Source of the DNA: Solirubrobacterales bacterium
Lineage (GTDB): Bacteria; Actinomycetota; Thermoleophilia; Solirubrobacterales; 70-9
DNA: 64,000 bases
Direction of reading: 5' to 3'
Assembly (NCBI GenBank): GCA_020438395.1
Contig: JAGQUR010000037.1
Coordinates: 1 to 64,000 of the forward strand
Shown here: positions 43,481 to 51,791 of the stretch, piece by piece
How positions within the stretch are numbered: position 1 is the stretch's first letter
Layout of the letters: each line of letters opens with the position of its first letter
Position numbers and translations under genes: made by a program
Notes under the pieces: generated by a model
The model's database searches: none
What the model was told of the DNA's origin: nothing
The model's input: the letters and a program-made list of their open reading frames with translations, nothing else

Positions 43481-45076
43481 CTACTCGCCTGAGTCCTCCT
43501 TTCCGTCACCGATGGCCTTGACGATCTGCGCCTCTTCGCTGGCGAGGATGTCCCGAGCCGTCGCGTCAAGGCAGCCGGGCAGGAGCCGGGGCGAGGACGG
43601 ATGGCCCTTCACGCGCTTGGCCTGCGGCAACTCGTGCTCGTCGGTGAGGTGCGCCGCGACCAGCGCATCAGAGACCACCTGCACGATCTGCTCAGGCGAG
43701 GTAGCCGAGTCGATCCGTCGCAGCAGATACTCGGTGGCCTCGTCCGGGTCGGCGAACGTCACCTTCGTTCGCTGATTGCCGGACTTGCTTGTCGTGACCT
43801 CGACCTCGGAGAGAGCCGGGTCGGTGAGCCGGAGCCCTGCGGCGGCGAGCTTGTCGTCGGCAAGCACCGTCGCGTGAGCCATCAGCTTCACCACGTCAAG
43901 CACCCGCCGCTTGCCCGGAGCACGTTTCGCCCGGCGTGAAAGCGCCTGCCCGACAGCGCCGTTGTGGGACCGGGCGGCAGCCTTAGCGGCCTTCCGTTCG
44001 GCGGCTTTCCGCTGACCTTCCGACTGCTCGGGCTTGCCCGTTTCACCTTCGGCGTGGGTCTGCTTGGCGTTGGCCTTCTCCTGCTCGGCCAACTCCTTCT
44101 TGACCTGCTTCTCCTGCGTCTCAACCAGCACTTCGATCTCGGTGCGAAGCAACGGCACGTCGAAGATGAACTGGTGGGTGCGCTGCCACCCGCCGTGATC
44201 GGCCTCAACTTCAAGCAGAGCACCGGCTGCTCGCAACCGATCAGTCGAATCCGATCCGAGCGTGAACCGCACCTCGTCCTCATAGGCGCTGATCCCCGAG
44301 ACGTGAACGCCTGAGCCAACCAACACCGCGACGCGATCTGTCAACTCCTGCTTCGCGGCTTCGTCGTAGTCGAGCGTTTCGAGCGCGATGCGATGCACGC
44401 CGGTAACTGTCGTCCCTTCCGGCAACTCGGTCGATCCCGAAGCGACAAGCTCCGCGAGGGAACTGAGAGCATTGGGCATGTCGAGCCGCAAGGCTCGGTC
44501 CCAATCGTCAGAGGCCACGGCCTGCTTGGCGAGCTTCACCGCGACCGCCTTGCCTCCGGCGACCTCAGCGACCGGCAAAAGTGCCGCCGCTGTTGCCGGG
44601 CCGAACTGGTGACAGGTGAGCACTTCCTCCTGCACCTCGTCGGGCAGACGGGTCATCGCGACCAGTTGACTAACCACCCGCGGTGAGATACCGACCTCGG
44701 CCGCGAGCGCCTTCTGCGTCCCGAAGTGCGCAAGCTGCCTCTTCAAGGACCTGGCCCTGGCCATCGGGGTCATGTCCTCGCGCTGCTCGTTTTCGGTGTA
44801 GGCCGCGCTCTCGCGATTGTCGAGCGAGCGAACGTGCACTGGGACTTCTTTGAGGCCGGCTTGTTTGGCGGCTGCCGCGCGGCGGTAGCCGGCGGTGAGC
44901 CGGTAGCCGTCGTCGGTCGGCTCGACCAGAAGCGGGGTGAGGACACCCTGCGACTTGATGCTTTCGGCCAGACCCGCGATGCTCTCCGGCTCGATCTTCC
45001 CACGCGGATTGTCCGCCGGGTCAATGACAAGCTCCGTGAGCTTGACCGTCGTTGATGTGGTTGCTGCTTCCATCAT
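43481..45076 (-). CDS. ParB/Spo0J-family protein
   Basis: About 531 residues. The N-terminal ParB CTPase domain (KIEPESIAGLAESIKSQGVLTPLLVEP, TAGYRRAAAAKQAG, ENEQREDM) is followed by the helix-turn-helix (FGTQKALAAEVGISPRVVSQLVAMTRLPDEV). A long Lys/Ala/Glu linker and a C-terminal region of unknown fold follow. It is longer than chromosomal ParB, and no ParA gene is adjacent. ICE ParB-like proteins can act in maintenance or as transcription regulators (KorB-like). ATG at 45076 or 45073 follows GAGG; GTG at 45103 lacks a site. Confidence 0.85.
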   Translation of the reverse strand: MMEAATTSTTVKLTELVIDPADNPRGKIEPESIAGLAESIKSQGVLTPLLVEPTDDGYRLTAGYRRAAAAKQAGLKEVPVHVRSLDNRESAAYTENEQREDMTPMARARSLKRQLAHFGTQKALAAEVGISPRVVSQLVAMTRLPDEVQEEVLTCHQFGPATAAALLPVAEVAGGKAVAVKLAKQAVASDDWDRALRLDMPNALSSLAELVASGSTELPEGTTVTGVHRIALETLDYDEAAKQELTDRVAVLVGSGVHVSGISAYEDEVRFTLGSDSTDRLRAAGALLEVEADHGGWQRTHQFIFDVPLLRTEIEVLVETQEKQVKKELAEQEKANAKQTHAEGETGKPEQSEGQRKAAERKAAKAAARSHNGAVGQALSRRAKRAPGKRRVLDVVKLMAHATVLADDKLAAAGLRLTDPALSEVEVTTSKSGNQRTKVTFADPDEATEYLLRRIDSATSPEQIVQVVSDALVAAHLTDEHELPQAKRVKGHPSSPRLLPGCLDATARDILASEEAQIVKAIGDGKEDSGE

Positions 45077-45132
45077 GTACCTCGTTTCCGGGTGTGTGTG
45101 CACCCTTTGTTGGTTTCTGATCTATGGGAGTT

Positions 45133-45168
45133 GAAGTCCCGCGCCCGGAATCGAACCGAGCCAAGACC
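45133..45168. repeat. T-arm-like repeat, copy B
   Basis: The minus strand reads CTCGG-TTCGATT-CCGGG with flanks resembling copy A at 43428. It lies 57 bp upstream of parB. No anticodon or acceptor partner was found. Confidence 0.45.
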
Positions 45169-45344
45169 AAAGCGGGGAGGTGGAGATCCGGGAAGGTCGC
45201 GCTGCTACCGAAACGTGGTGCTAGGTTCGGTGGAGAGCGACGCGCTTCCGTACCTCGGAGCGGGTTGCCGGGCGGCGCGTGTGTGCGCGTCGCCAAGGCG
45301 GAAGCAAGCCCGGCCCACACGGGCCGGGCCGCTCCGCCCAACGG

Positions 45345-45725
45345 CTACGCGCTCGCCGTGGCCGTCGCTTCGACCGGTTCCGGGTGGGTCGTGTTCCTCG
45401 GCTTGCTCCCGAAGATCACATGCTCGGCCACCACATACAGGCGTGAGCGGCGCTCGTCGTCGGTGCCCCAGCTTTCCTGCCGGAGCCGCCCGGAGATCGT
45501 GACCGCCTGACCCTTGACAAGACTCTTGGTGCAGGCTTCGGCCTGGCCCTGCCAGACCTTGACCGGCACGAAATTCGGCCGATCAGCGTAGCTGCCGTCC
45601 TCGCCTTTCACTCGGTCGTTGACGGCTACCCGAAACTCGGTGTAAGCGGTGCCGTTTGGCGTCTGCTTCAACTCGACGTCCGTCGCGACCCGTCCGGTGA
45701 TGGTTGTGGTGTTGATGTCCTGCAT
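45345..45725 (-). CDS. ssb: Single-stranded DNA-binding protein
   Basis: 126 residues with the OB-fold pattern of bacterial SSB: TTTITGRVATDVELKQTPNGTAYTEFRVAVNDR, then FVPVKVWQGQAEACTKSLVKGQAVTISGRLRQESW. It is shorter than chromosomal SSB and lacks the acidic DDDIPF-type tail, ending in EATATASA instead, so it may not recruit the usual host partners. ATG at 45725 is preceded by AAGGAGG. SSB genes are typical of conjugative leading regions, together with ardC. Confidence 0.92.
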   Translation of the reverse strand: MQDINTTTITGRVATDVELKQTPNGTAYTEFRVAVNDRVKGEDGSYADRPNFVPVKVWQGQAEACTKSLVKGQAVTISGRLRQESWGTDDERRSRLYVVAEHVIFGSKPRNTTHPEPVEATATASA

Positions 45726-46092
45726 GATGGCCTCCTTGGGCTGGTGTTTCCTCTTAGGGCCACATGGATCGCAATCTGTTCGCGGCACGCGGTTCCCTCG
45801 TTGATTGGATGCCAAGTTGTGGCTCTGCCGCTGCAGTCACCGAGCGAAAGCGAGGGGAACCCCGAAGGGGTTGACGGCAGCGTCAGAGCCGCCAAACTGG
45901 CAGGAGGTCAACGAGGGAGGTGACCCACATCCCCGCAAGGGGATGCACGCCGACGGCAGTCCCCGCGAGGCGAGCGCTCCTAACTCACAAGGTGGGGCGC
46001 TCGTCGAGTGTTCGCCCAGGTGCCCCGTGTAGCGGGTTTGTCGGTGCTGGCCTTTGGGTTCTCAAACATGAGGTGCGTCTGGAAACGGTGGC
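45726..46092. other. Non-coding region with a cluster of small hairpins
   Basis: No gene is supported. Tight stem-loops stand out: 45858-45872 (6-bp stem, GAA loop), 45872-45885 (TGACG/CGTCA, GCAG loop) and 45928-45945 (7-bp stem, GCAA loop). They lie upstream of ssb. A structured leader, a small RNA or part of an origin are all possible. Confidence 0.5.
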
Positions 46093-46851
46093 TCAGCCTG
46101 GATGGTCGAGTGCATAGATCGAGACGTGGCGGCTACTTGTCGAGGTGAACTCGGATCCAGTCCAATCGGCGTACCGACAGCGCAAGCTGAACCCGGCTGT
46201 CTCACCAAGCAGATCGAGTTCTCCCGGAGATGCGTAGGTGTCGAATACTGAAACGAACTTCGGACCTTCTGGCCGCAGATGCACAAGGGTGCGCTCGACT
46301 CGGCTGTCAGAGATGTTGAAGCGCATTAGCTGTAGCTCAACGTGATTTTCTCCGACATAGCGAGGAGCAATCGACCAATCGCCACTCCGCTGGGCATCGC
46401 TGAGAACGAATGACTCGACCACAAAAAGTCCGGCAGGAACCAGATGTGCGGCGGCATTCTTGAAGATATCCCGCTGAGCCTGGCGACCCCGGGGATCAAG
46501 AATCCCGTTGAATGCGAGCAAGACGACCGAATGTTTGTCACCGGTCCTGGTGGATCGGTAGTCGCCGATGGCGACTTCAATCCGCTCCGCCCCGGGTTTA
46601 TCGTGCAGCTGGGCGACCATGCTTTCGGAGCCATCGAGCCCAGATACGTGGATGTCCTTGGCAACTAGGCCGAGGGCTATGCGGCCGGTACCGATTCCGA
46701 ATTCGAGAAGTGATCGCGGGTGACGTTCGTTGGTGAGGTCGGCGAGCATCAAGATCGTTGCCTCTGTGTCAAGGCCGTCGCCTGGGTAGAGCGTGTCGTA
46801 CTCGTCCCCGACCGACTTCCCGTACTTGCTAGCGTCGTATTCCGTAGTCAT
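46093..46851 (-). CDS. Class I SAM-dependent methyltransferase
   Basis: 252 residues. The SAM-binding motif I is LLEFGIGTGRIALGLV at about 48-63, followed by acidic motif II in VSGLDGSESMV and a motif IV-like VVLLAFNGI. The layout resembles small-molecule methyltransferases more than DNA methylases, since no NPPY/DPPY motif is seen. ATG at 46851 follows AAGGA; a longer version from 46869 is possible. The gene diverges from the zinc-ribbon gene at 46922. Substrate unknown. Confidence 0.82.
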   Translation of the reverse strand: MTTEYDASKYGKSVGDEYDTLYPGDGLDTEATILMLADLTNERHPRSLLEFGIGTGRIALGLVAKDIHVSGLDGSESMVAQLHDKPGAERIEVAIGDYRSTRTGDKHSVVLLAFNGILDPRGRQAQRDIFKNAAAHLVPAGLFVVESFVLSDAQRSGDWSIAPRYVGENHVELQLMRFNISDSRVERTLVHLRPEGPKFVSVFDTYASPGELDLLGETAGFSLRCRYADWTGSEFTSTSSRHVSIYALDHPG

Positions 46852-46921
46852 CGTTCCTTGCTGGAACATCCTAAAAGCAATGTGGCAAACCTATCCGGTT
46901 TCACACGGACTTGAGAAGAGA

Positions 46922-47410
46922 ATGGATACGGTACCGCGCATGGAAGCCGTGCATTGCACACGATGCGGTCGTGAACCGCGTCCCGAGGAGTTCACCGACC
47001 TCGGTCAACTCGTGCAGACACTTCCTCAGGAATCGAACGCGGGCGGAAGCCCGTTTGGGACGGCTACTCCTTGGGCCAGGTTGGACGACAAGTTGATTTG
47101 CCCGAGTTGTCAAAGTCAAACCGAAGCCGAGATTGTCGCTTTCCGCTTGATCGAAGCAATCGAGGAGGAAATTGAACGGCTACGGCAGGAGGGAGTCGAT
47201 CCCACTCGCCATGAATCTGCTCTCATCGCTTACGCGATGTTTCTCCGAGAGCGATTGCAATCCCCCCCCCCCCCGAATGATGCACCGGCTCACGTCTCCG
47301 CAGCCAGGTATTTCCGGGGGAGAATCGGGCGCCTACTCGTTGAGGGTTGCAGTTACAGGGGCCTTCCTGACCGGTTGCCCGCTGCAAGTCAGGTTCGGTG
47401 CGTACCGTGA
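46922..47410 (+). CDS. Zinc-ribbon protein, first half of a locus split by a poly-C tract
   Basis: 162 residues as read. An N-terminal zinc ribbon (HCTRCGREPRPEE ... LICPSCQSQTEAE, residues about 11-65) is followed by an acidic helix (FRLIEAIEEEIERLRQEG) and ALIAYAMFLRERLQS. Then comes a run of prolines encoded by 13 C residues at 47262-47274. Beyond the tract the frame becomes Arg/Gly-rich and ends without obvious structure. Removing one C would join this domain to the long membrane protein frame downstream. ATG at 46922 has a weak AGAAGAG site. No family recognised. Confidence 0.55.
   Translation: MDTVPRMEAVHCTRCGREPRPEEFTDLGQLVQTLPQESNAGGSPFGTATPWARLDDKLICPSCQSQTEAEIVAFRLIEAIEEEIERLRQEGVDPTRHESALIAYAMFLRERLQSPPPPNDAPAHVSAARYFRGRIGRLLVEGCSYRGLPDRLPAASQVRCVP
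47262..47274 (+). repeat. C13 homopolymer within a coding region
   Basis: Thirteen consecutive C residues, the longest homopolymer I saw in the window. It lies exactly where two good coding frames meet. Either a phase-variable slippage tract or a sequencing length error. Confidence 0.9.
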
Positions 47411-48737
47411 TCTCCAGAAGAAGCTAGAGGCAGAGTTTCGGGAGTTCGGGGAGATCGGATGGACCGTCGAACCCGAGGCATGGCGCATAGGTGGTACATA
47501 TGACTCGGGCGGCGGCTTCGCTCAGATGCTGCCGTCGGTGATCGCACGTCGTGGGGGACCCGCTCTGCTTGGGAAGCTTCTCGATCTGATCGGCGGCAGG
47601 GTCGGGGAGGAATCCCAATGGATAGCAGAGCAAACTGACGGGTGGAACTTCGAGGCACTCTCAGTCCGCGTGGACTTTCATGACGTGGGGGTAGCAGTAC
47701 TAAACGCGACTTTTGAAGTTCGGGCTCCGGACGCTATGCCCCTTTCCGACGTCGCAAGATTACTCAAGGGTCTGGTCTTGCTGAAACCGAACATCCGCGG
47801 AGTCAGCTCCCCAATCACGGCTGCATTCCGGGAATTGGCTACGGAGACATCAAGTCAGTTCGCTCAGGCGATCCGAAGGGGCGTTCCCGAAGCAATCCAA
47901 GAGAGATGGCTTTCATCGCTTCGATTCTCCGGTCGGGGCGATAACGATCAACCTGGGTCGGACGACGATCGTGGACGGCTTCTTTGGCTACATCCCGTTC
48001 ACATTTTGGAAGTCGACGCTGAAACGGAGCCCCTCCAGAAGGCACTTGACCTCGCCCCGCCTTTTAGGGAAACGATTCGGATCTCGGACGGTGTCTTTGC
48101 GCCTGGGATCGGGTGGAGCGCGATAGTAATCAAGGCGGGATCATCGGCCGAACAGATCCCACTCCGGCTTATTGAGCTTCAGTGGGCATACATCGCCCAT
48201 TACATGGAGATTGATCGCGGTTTGCTCGGCTTACTAGATGACGACCGGTGGAACGAGCTTGAGTCTCTCGCTGCTTTGGAATCCGATGCCGATCGAGTGT
48301 TCGGTAACTACATGAGAGTGATGCACGTGCGCGCCCGTCTTGACAGTGATCTAGCCAGTCTCGGTGGGGACGAGTTCGCCCTGTGGGAGACGATCTCGGA
48401 AGTCGCCAAATTTGGCCCTCTAATAGAGGGAGTCGACCGCAAGATGAAAGGTCTCCAGCAGGTGTCGGAACGCCGGGTACAGCAGGCTGAAGCCCAGAGA
48501 TTGCGGAGGACGAGTCGAATTCTCGGTGGCCTGACGGCCTTGACGATCGTGACGGTTACGGTCGCCTTGATCGGCAATTTTCTGGGCTCTAGGTCGGATG
48601 AACCGGGACACCTCGAGTGGCGGGTCGTGATCGTTGCGGCGGCGCTAGCTGGCTCAGTGCTCGTCTATTGGCTTGCTCACCGCGAGAAGGCGCACAAGCT
48701 GAGGGGCCTGGGGTCGAAACCAGCGGGTCGCGCCTGA
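47277..48737 (+). CDS. Membrane protein of unknown function, second half of the split locus
   Basis: About 486 residues from the first ATG after the C tract; the frame is open back to 47172. A soluble alpha/beta region (about 20-390) includes YRDLQKKLEAEFREFGEIGW and repeated acidic helices. It is followed by a basic coiled coil (MKGLQQVSERRVQQAEAQRLRR) and two C-terminal transmembrane helices (GGLTALTIVTVTVALIGNFLG and WRVVIVAAALAGSVLVYWLA). No enzyme motif is evident. ATG at 47277 has no ribosome site, which supports translation as a fusion with the upstream zinc-ribbon protein when the tract has 12 C residues. Confidence 0.62.
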   Translation: MMHRLTSPQPGISGGESGAYSLRVAVTGAFLTGCPLQVRFGAYRDLQKKLEAEFREFGEIGWTVEPEAWRIGGTYDSGGGFAQMLPSVIARRGGPALLGKLLDLIGGRVGEESQWIAEQTDGWNFEALSVRVDFHDVGVAVLNATFEVRAPDAMPLSDVARLLKGLVLLKPNIRGVSSPITAAFRELATETSSQFAQAIRRGVPEAIQERWLSSLRFSGRGDNDQPGSDDDRGRLLWLHPVHILEVDAETEPLQKALDLAPPFRETIRISDGVFAPGIGWSAIVIKAGSSAEQIPLRLIELQWAYIAHYMEIDRGLLGLLDDDRWNELESLAALESDADRVFGNYMRVMHVRARLDSDLASLGGDEFALWETISEVAKFGPLIEGVDRKMKGLQQVSERRVQQAEAQRLRRTSRILGGLTALTIVTVTVALIGNFLGSRSDEPGHLEWRVVIVAAALAGSVLVYWLAHREKAHKLRGLGSKPAGRA

Positions 48738-48787
48738 CCGGCTGTCGATGGACATCTCGTGTGGTTATGGAGTGAATGTGGTCCGCC

Positions 48788-49849
48788 TTAGAAGTCGTCT
48801 GGCTCGGGTACGTAGTCGTCGATCTTCCAGATTTCTTCGATCAGCATGGCTGCGATTCCGTTCAGAATCGGCTCTTTCGAAGTATCGGGATGATCTTGGA
48901 GTTCGTCCAGGTAGTAGCCCATCAGAGCCTTCCAGAGTCTCGATCCTACGCTGGCGCTCAGCTGGCCTGCGCCGGATATCGAACTGTTGATACGGATGGC
49001 TTCAATGTCGGAATAGCCCAGAGCATCGAGCCAGGCGACACAGATCCCAAGTGCCTGCATGAGGGCTTCTCTTGTGTCTCTGCCCATCGGGTCATGGTTG
49101 GGGTCGGACATGGTTTGCTCCATCGATCGCTCGCCTTGCTCGATTTCGTCGCGAAGCATCGCTGCGGTTGCCGCGTCATTCTCGGGAATATCGACACCGA
49201 GCGCCGCGGCCTCTTCGATTCTCTTGCTGCGCTCTCCTTTCACAATGTCATCGAAAGCCCCAACACCCCTTCGGAATCCTCGCCTGGTCTGTCTCAGCTC
49301 AGAAGCGTCGGCAATGTAGATGTCGGCGCGGGCGATGAGGTGGTCCTTCTTCTTCACCAGCAGCTCGGCAAGACGCTCGCCTGTCGAGACGGATTCGAGC
49401 TCCTCCCGCGTCAGGAGAATGACTTGTTGCCCCTCGTTGAGCGCGGTGGCGACTTCGAACCGTGCTGCGGTCAGGCGTTCCGCGTTGCCAGTGATTCCCT
49501 TCGCGGCGACGAGTACCCCCGTGCTGCGATTGCGCCGCCTCATCTTGCTGGCCAGCCAGTTGACCTCGATTGCACCGACGTTCGATTTCCAGTTCTTGGC
49601 CTCGACGAGCAGCTCCGATTCGAACCTAACGAGGCCATCTTCGTGGGCGAGGTTCGAGAAGAGCAGATCTATCTCTTCCGTTTCAAACGAATTTCGTTGG
49701 TCCTGCATGAGGCACGAAACGCCAGGGATCTGCTCGAAGACGTAGCGGATAGCTTCCTCAAGCGCCTGTCCCTTAGCGTGGCTATCTGCGCTTGGCTGAT
49801 CGCCTGGCGCCAGAAGTTCATGCACTCGAACCGAGTCGATCTTCGTCAT
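48788..49849 (-). CDS. Putative PD-(D/E)XK (Mrr-like) nuclease
   Basis: 353 residues. An N-terminal nuclease core shows the spaced acidic pair and lysine of PD-(D/E)XK enzymes: EIDLLFSN near 59-66, then ELLVEAKNWKSNVG near 78-91. Helix VNWLASKMRRRN and strand TGVLVAAKGITGN follow, as in Mrr-type restriction endonucleases. The C-terminal half is helical and acidic. No methyltransferase or specificity partner is adjacent, so it could be a solitary modification-dependent or anti-phage nuclease. ATG at 49849. Confidence 0.72.
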   Translation of the reverse strand: MTKIDSVRVHELLAPGDQPSADSHAKGQALEEAIRYVFEQIPGVSCLMQDQRNSFETEEIDLLFSNLAHEDGLVRFESELLVEAKNWKSNVGAIEVNWLASKMRRRNRSTGVLVAAKGITGNAERLTAARFEVATALNEGQQVILLTREELESVSTGERLAELLVKKKDHLIARADIYIADASELRQTRRGFRRGVGAFDDIVKGERSKRIEEAAALGVDIPENDAATAAMLRDEIEQGERSMEQTMSDPNHDPMGRDTREALMQALGICVAWLDALGYSDIEAIRINSSISGAGQLSASVGSRLWKALMGYYLDELQDHPDTSKEPILNGIAAMLIEEIWKIDDYVPEPDDF

Positions 49850-49946
49850 GGCAACCAGAATAGGGCGGCTTCTAACAGGCCGTTGCCCTCAAGGCCAGGC
49901 AGATCCGAGACTAGAACCCTGGATCGAGTAGAGCGTTCAACGAATC

Positions 49947-49983
49947 GGAAGCGCCGCACGGTCGGTGTCCGTGCGGCGCTTCC
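49947..49983. terminator. Long perfect hairpin, terminator-like
   Basis: A perfect 15-bp stem (49947-49961 with 49969-49983) with a 7-nt loop, 26 bp after the stop of the 50009-50794 gene on the minus strand. No strong T run follows, but its stability and position fit a terminator. Confidence 0.65.
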
Positions 49984-50008
49984 GTCAATCGCGGTTCGTT
50001 GCTGCTTC

Positions 50009-50794
50009 CTAAGTGGCTCGCTCGACGAAGGTCACGATCGTCAAGATCGTGCCGATCCCGACGAAGCCGAGAATCGCTCGTGCTCGGGCACCGGCTGCCT
50101 TGAACCAACGAATGGGCCGACCAAGCACAGGCCATCGGGTAGGCCGCACCCTTCGATGCTTCTCAAGGAGAATGGTGTCGGTGGGGACGGTCGTCTTGAC
50201 TTTCGAGATCTTGACGGTCGGCAGTGCCCTCGCGTCCTTGGTGGTCGGGTTACGCGGCGGACGTAGGACTTCCCATCGGATGGCCAACCAGAAGAGATCG
50301 TCCGTCGGCCACTTCGAGTCAGACATCAGAATCATGTGCTGCTTAAGGTGGAACACCTTGTGGCGAACCAGCATGAATGCTGCGTTCGTAGTGTCTCGTT
50401 CGTGGACAGCCGCGTGGAGCTGCGAGATTCCGTCAACCAGATCTTTGCGGCCGCGAAGGTCGGCAACCTTGGCTGCTGGGGCGCGCAGTCTACGCACCGT
50501 CCACTCAGTCTCAAACTCACGGCGCAGCGCATCGAGCTCAGCGGGAGTGGGATCTCCACTGGGGTAGCGCTTCAGGGTCAGCGCGCGAAAAATATGGGTC
50601 TCGCTGGTGCCAGCCAGGAAGATAAGGAGCTGACCTCTGGGGCAGCCGAGGTCAAGGTACTCCGATCCTTTGCGACCGGGGAGGGCCTTCCCCGGTCGCT
50701 TGCGGAAGGCGAAGAAAACCGGATCTGGCAGGACCTGGTTGATGTCCTGAAGCTCTTCGGGGTACTGGGCCCAATCTCGCGGTGCCCAGTTCAA
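50009..50794 (-). CDS. Unknown protein with a C-terminal membrane anchor
   Basis: 261 residues, no recognised family. The soluble part is alpha/beta with HAAVHERDTTNAAFMLVRHKVFHLKQHM near the middle. A basic linker (PTRWPVLGRPIRWFKAAGARAR) leads to one hydrophobic C-terminal helix (AILGFVGIGTILTIVTFV), giving a tail-anchored topology. The apparent start is TTG at 50794 with GGGGGA 5-10 bp upstream, so the first residues are uncertain. It may pair functionally with the neighbouring nuclease; this is only positional. Confidence 0.6.
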   Translation of the reverse strand: MNWAPRDWAQYPEELQDINQVLPDPVFFAFRKRPGKALPGRKGSEYLDLGCPRGQLLIFLAGTSETHIFRALTLKRYPSGDPTPAELDALRREFETEWTVRRLRAPAAKVADLRGRKDLVDGISQLHAAVHERDTTNAAFMLVRHKVFHLKQHMILMSDSKWPTDDLFWLAIRWEVLRPPRNPTTKDARALPTVKISKVKTTVPTDTILLEKHRRVRPTRWPVLGRPIRWFKAAGARARAILGFVGIGTILTIVTFVERAT

Positions 50795-51147
50795 CGCGTC
50801 CCCCGATCACCACCCAAATCGAGGCAAAGCTCAAAGCAGCTACTACACGGAAAAACGGACTGATACGCAGCTTCCATCTTTTCTCCCTCTCGCAAGGTCT
50901 ACCACTGGCCAGGACACCCTCAAATTCAGTGTATCACTGGTTGTCCGGTCAGGTTCCGTATACTGGCCCAGTGATGGAGTGGGTCGTGATGCGCATCAGG
51001 GCAGGGCAAGATTTGGTGTGAAACGTGGCCTATTCTTGACTTTTGCTTGGGTACCGATTACGGTCTCGGCGATCCAGTCCCGGACCTACGAGCCAGGGCA
51101 GGCGGCTCAGTTAGCCGTCTTCGCAGTCTTTCCATTCCAGTACCGCC
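50795..51147. other. Intergenic region with an 8-bp inverted repeat around TATACT
   Basis: No gene is supported. ATCACTGG at 50933-50940 and its reverse complement at 50968-50975 flank a TATACT box at 50959-50964, a plausible promoter with an operator; no good -35 box was seen. A TTGACT box occurs further on, without a clear partner. Confidence 0.4.
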
Positions 51148-51579
51148 ATGAACATTGAAAACGCGAAGCATCCAGATGTCCGTGCAGACCACGACGAAAC
51201 GCAAGGGGGTGAAGACCCTGTCCTTGCGGCGCTTCAACCAGGTGAGCTCAGGAGCAGACAGCTCGAAGCCCTCATATCCCAACTCGGGTTCAGGGTCTCA
51301 GACCTCGCCCGGGCAGGATCGGTCTCGACCCAGTCCATCCGAAACTGGCGGGCAGATGCGAACGGCGTCGGTCTCCCGGAGCATCTCGACGACATTCGGG
51401 CGATCGCCGAATTCCTGATCGACACCACCGATGCCACTCCAGCGCAGGTAGGGGTGTGGTTTCAGCAACGGAACCGAGCACTCGATCACCGGCGACCATT
51501 GGATCTCCTATGTGCGGGTGAGTTCGATCAGGTGTTACGGGCCTCGACTGAGCGCGCAGGCGTTCTCGTACCCGCTTAA
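51148..51579 (+). CDS. Xre/MbcA/ParS-like antitoxin or regulator
   Basis: 143 residues. A helix-turn-helix (about 32-62, LEALISQLGFRVSDLARAGSVSTQSIRNWRADANG) is followed by a helical part. The C-terminal pattern VGVWFQQRNRALDHRRPLDLLCAGEFDQVL is the toxin-binding domain of Xre/MbcA/ParS antitoxins (the R-P-x-D-L-L core). These normally precede a RES-domain NADase toxin; none was found downstream, where only a 71-codon unrecognised frame precedes the integrase. It may be a solitary regulator or a remnant of a toxin-antitoxin pair. Confidence 0.75.
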   Translation: MNIENAKHPDVRADHDETQGGEDPVLAALQPGELRSRQLEALISQLGFRVSDLARAGSVSTQSIRNWRADANGVGLPEHLDDIRAIAEFLIDTTDATPAQVGVWFQQRNRALDHRRPLDLLCAGEFDQVLRASTERAGVLVPA

Positions 51580-51791
51580 GTGGCGAATCGGGAACGAGAA
51601 GGCACCAGGGCAGGGAAAACGCCTGCTCGCGGAGCCGAGCTCAAACTCTCGAACTGCAGCGAGAATGTTGCATGGAGATTCCGGTTGGTCCTTGCGCCGG
51701 ACCTCGCGGATGACGACATCGCCGTTGGTCTCCTTGAGCACCGTCGGGAGCTTCTCGCTAGCTCCGACTCAGCGCCGTTCCCTTGTTCGTC

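Noticed and set aside
45100-45200. Possible minus-strand tRNA at the T-arm-like sequence
   Set aside because: Only the T arm fits; no matching acceptor stem, D arm or anticodon arm could be built. The same holds at 43430-43500 and near 2535-2570.
48776-50266. 496-codon plus-strand frame over the nuclease and unknown membrane protein genes
   Set aside because: Composition is that of an antisense shadow, while the minus frames show nuclease motifs and a proper membrane helix.
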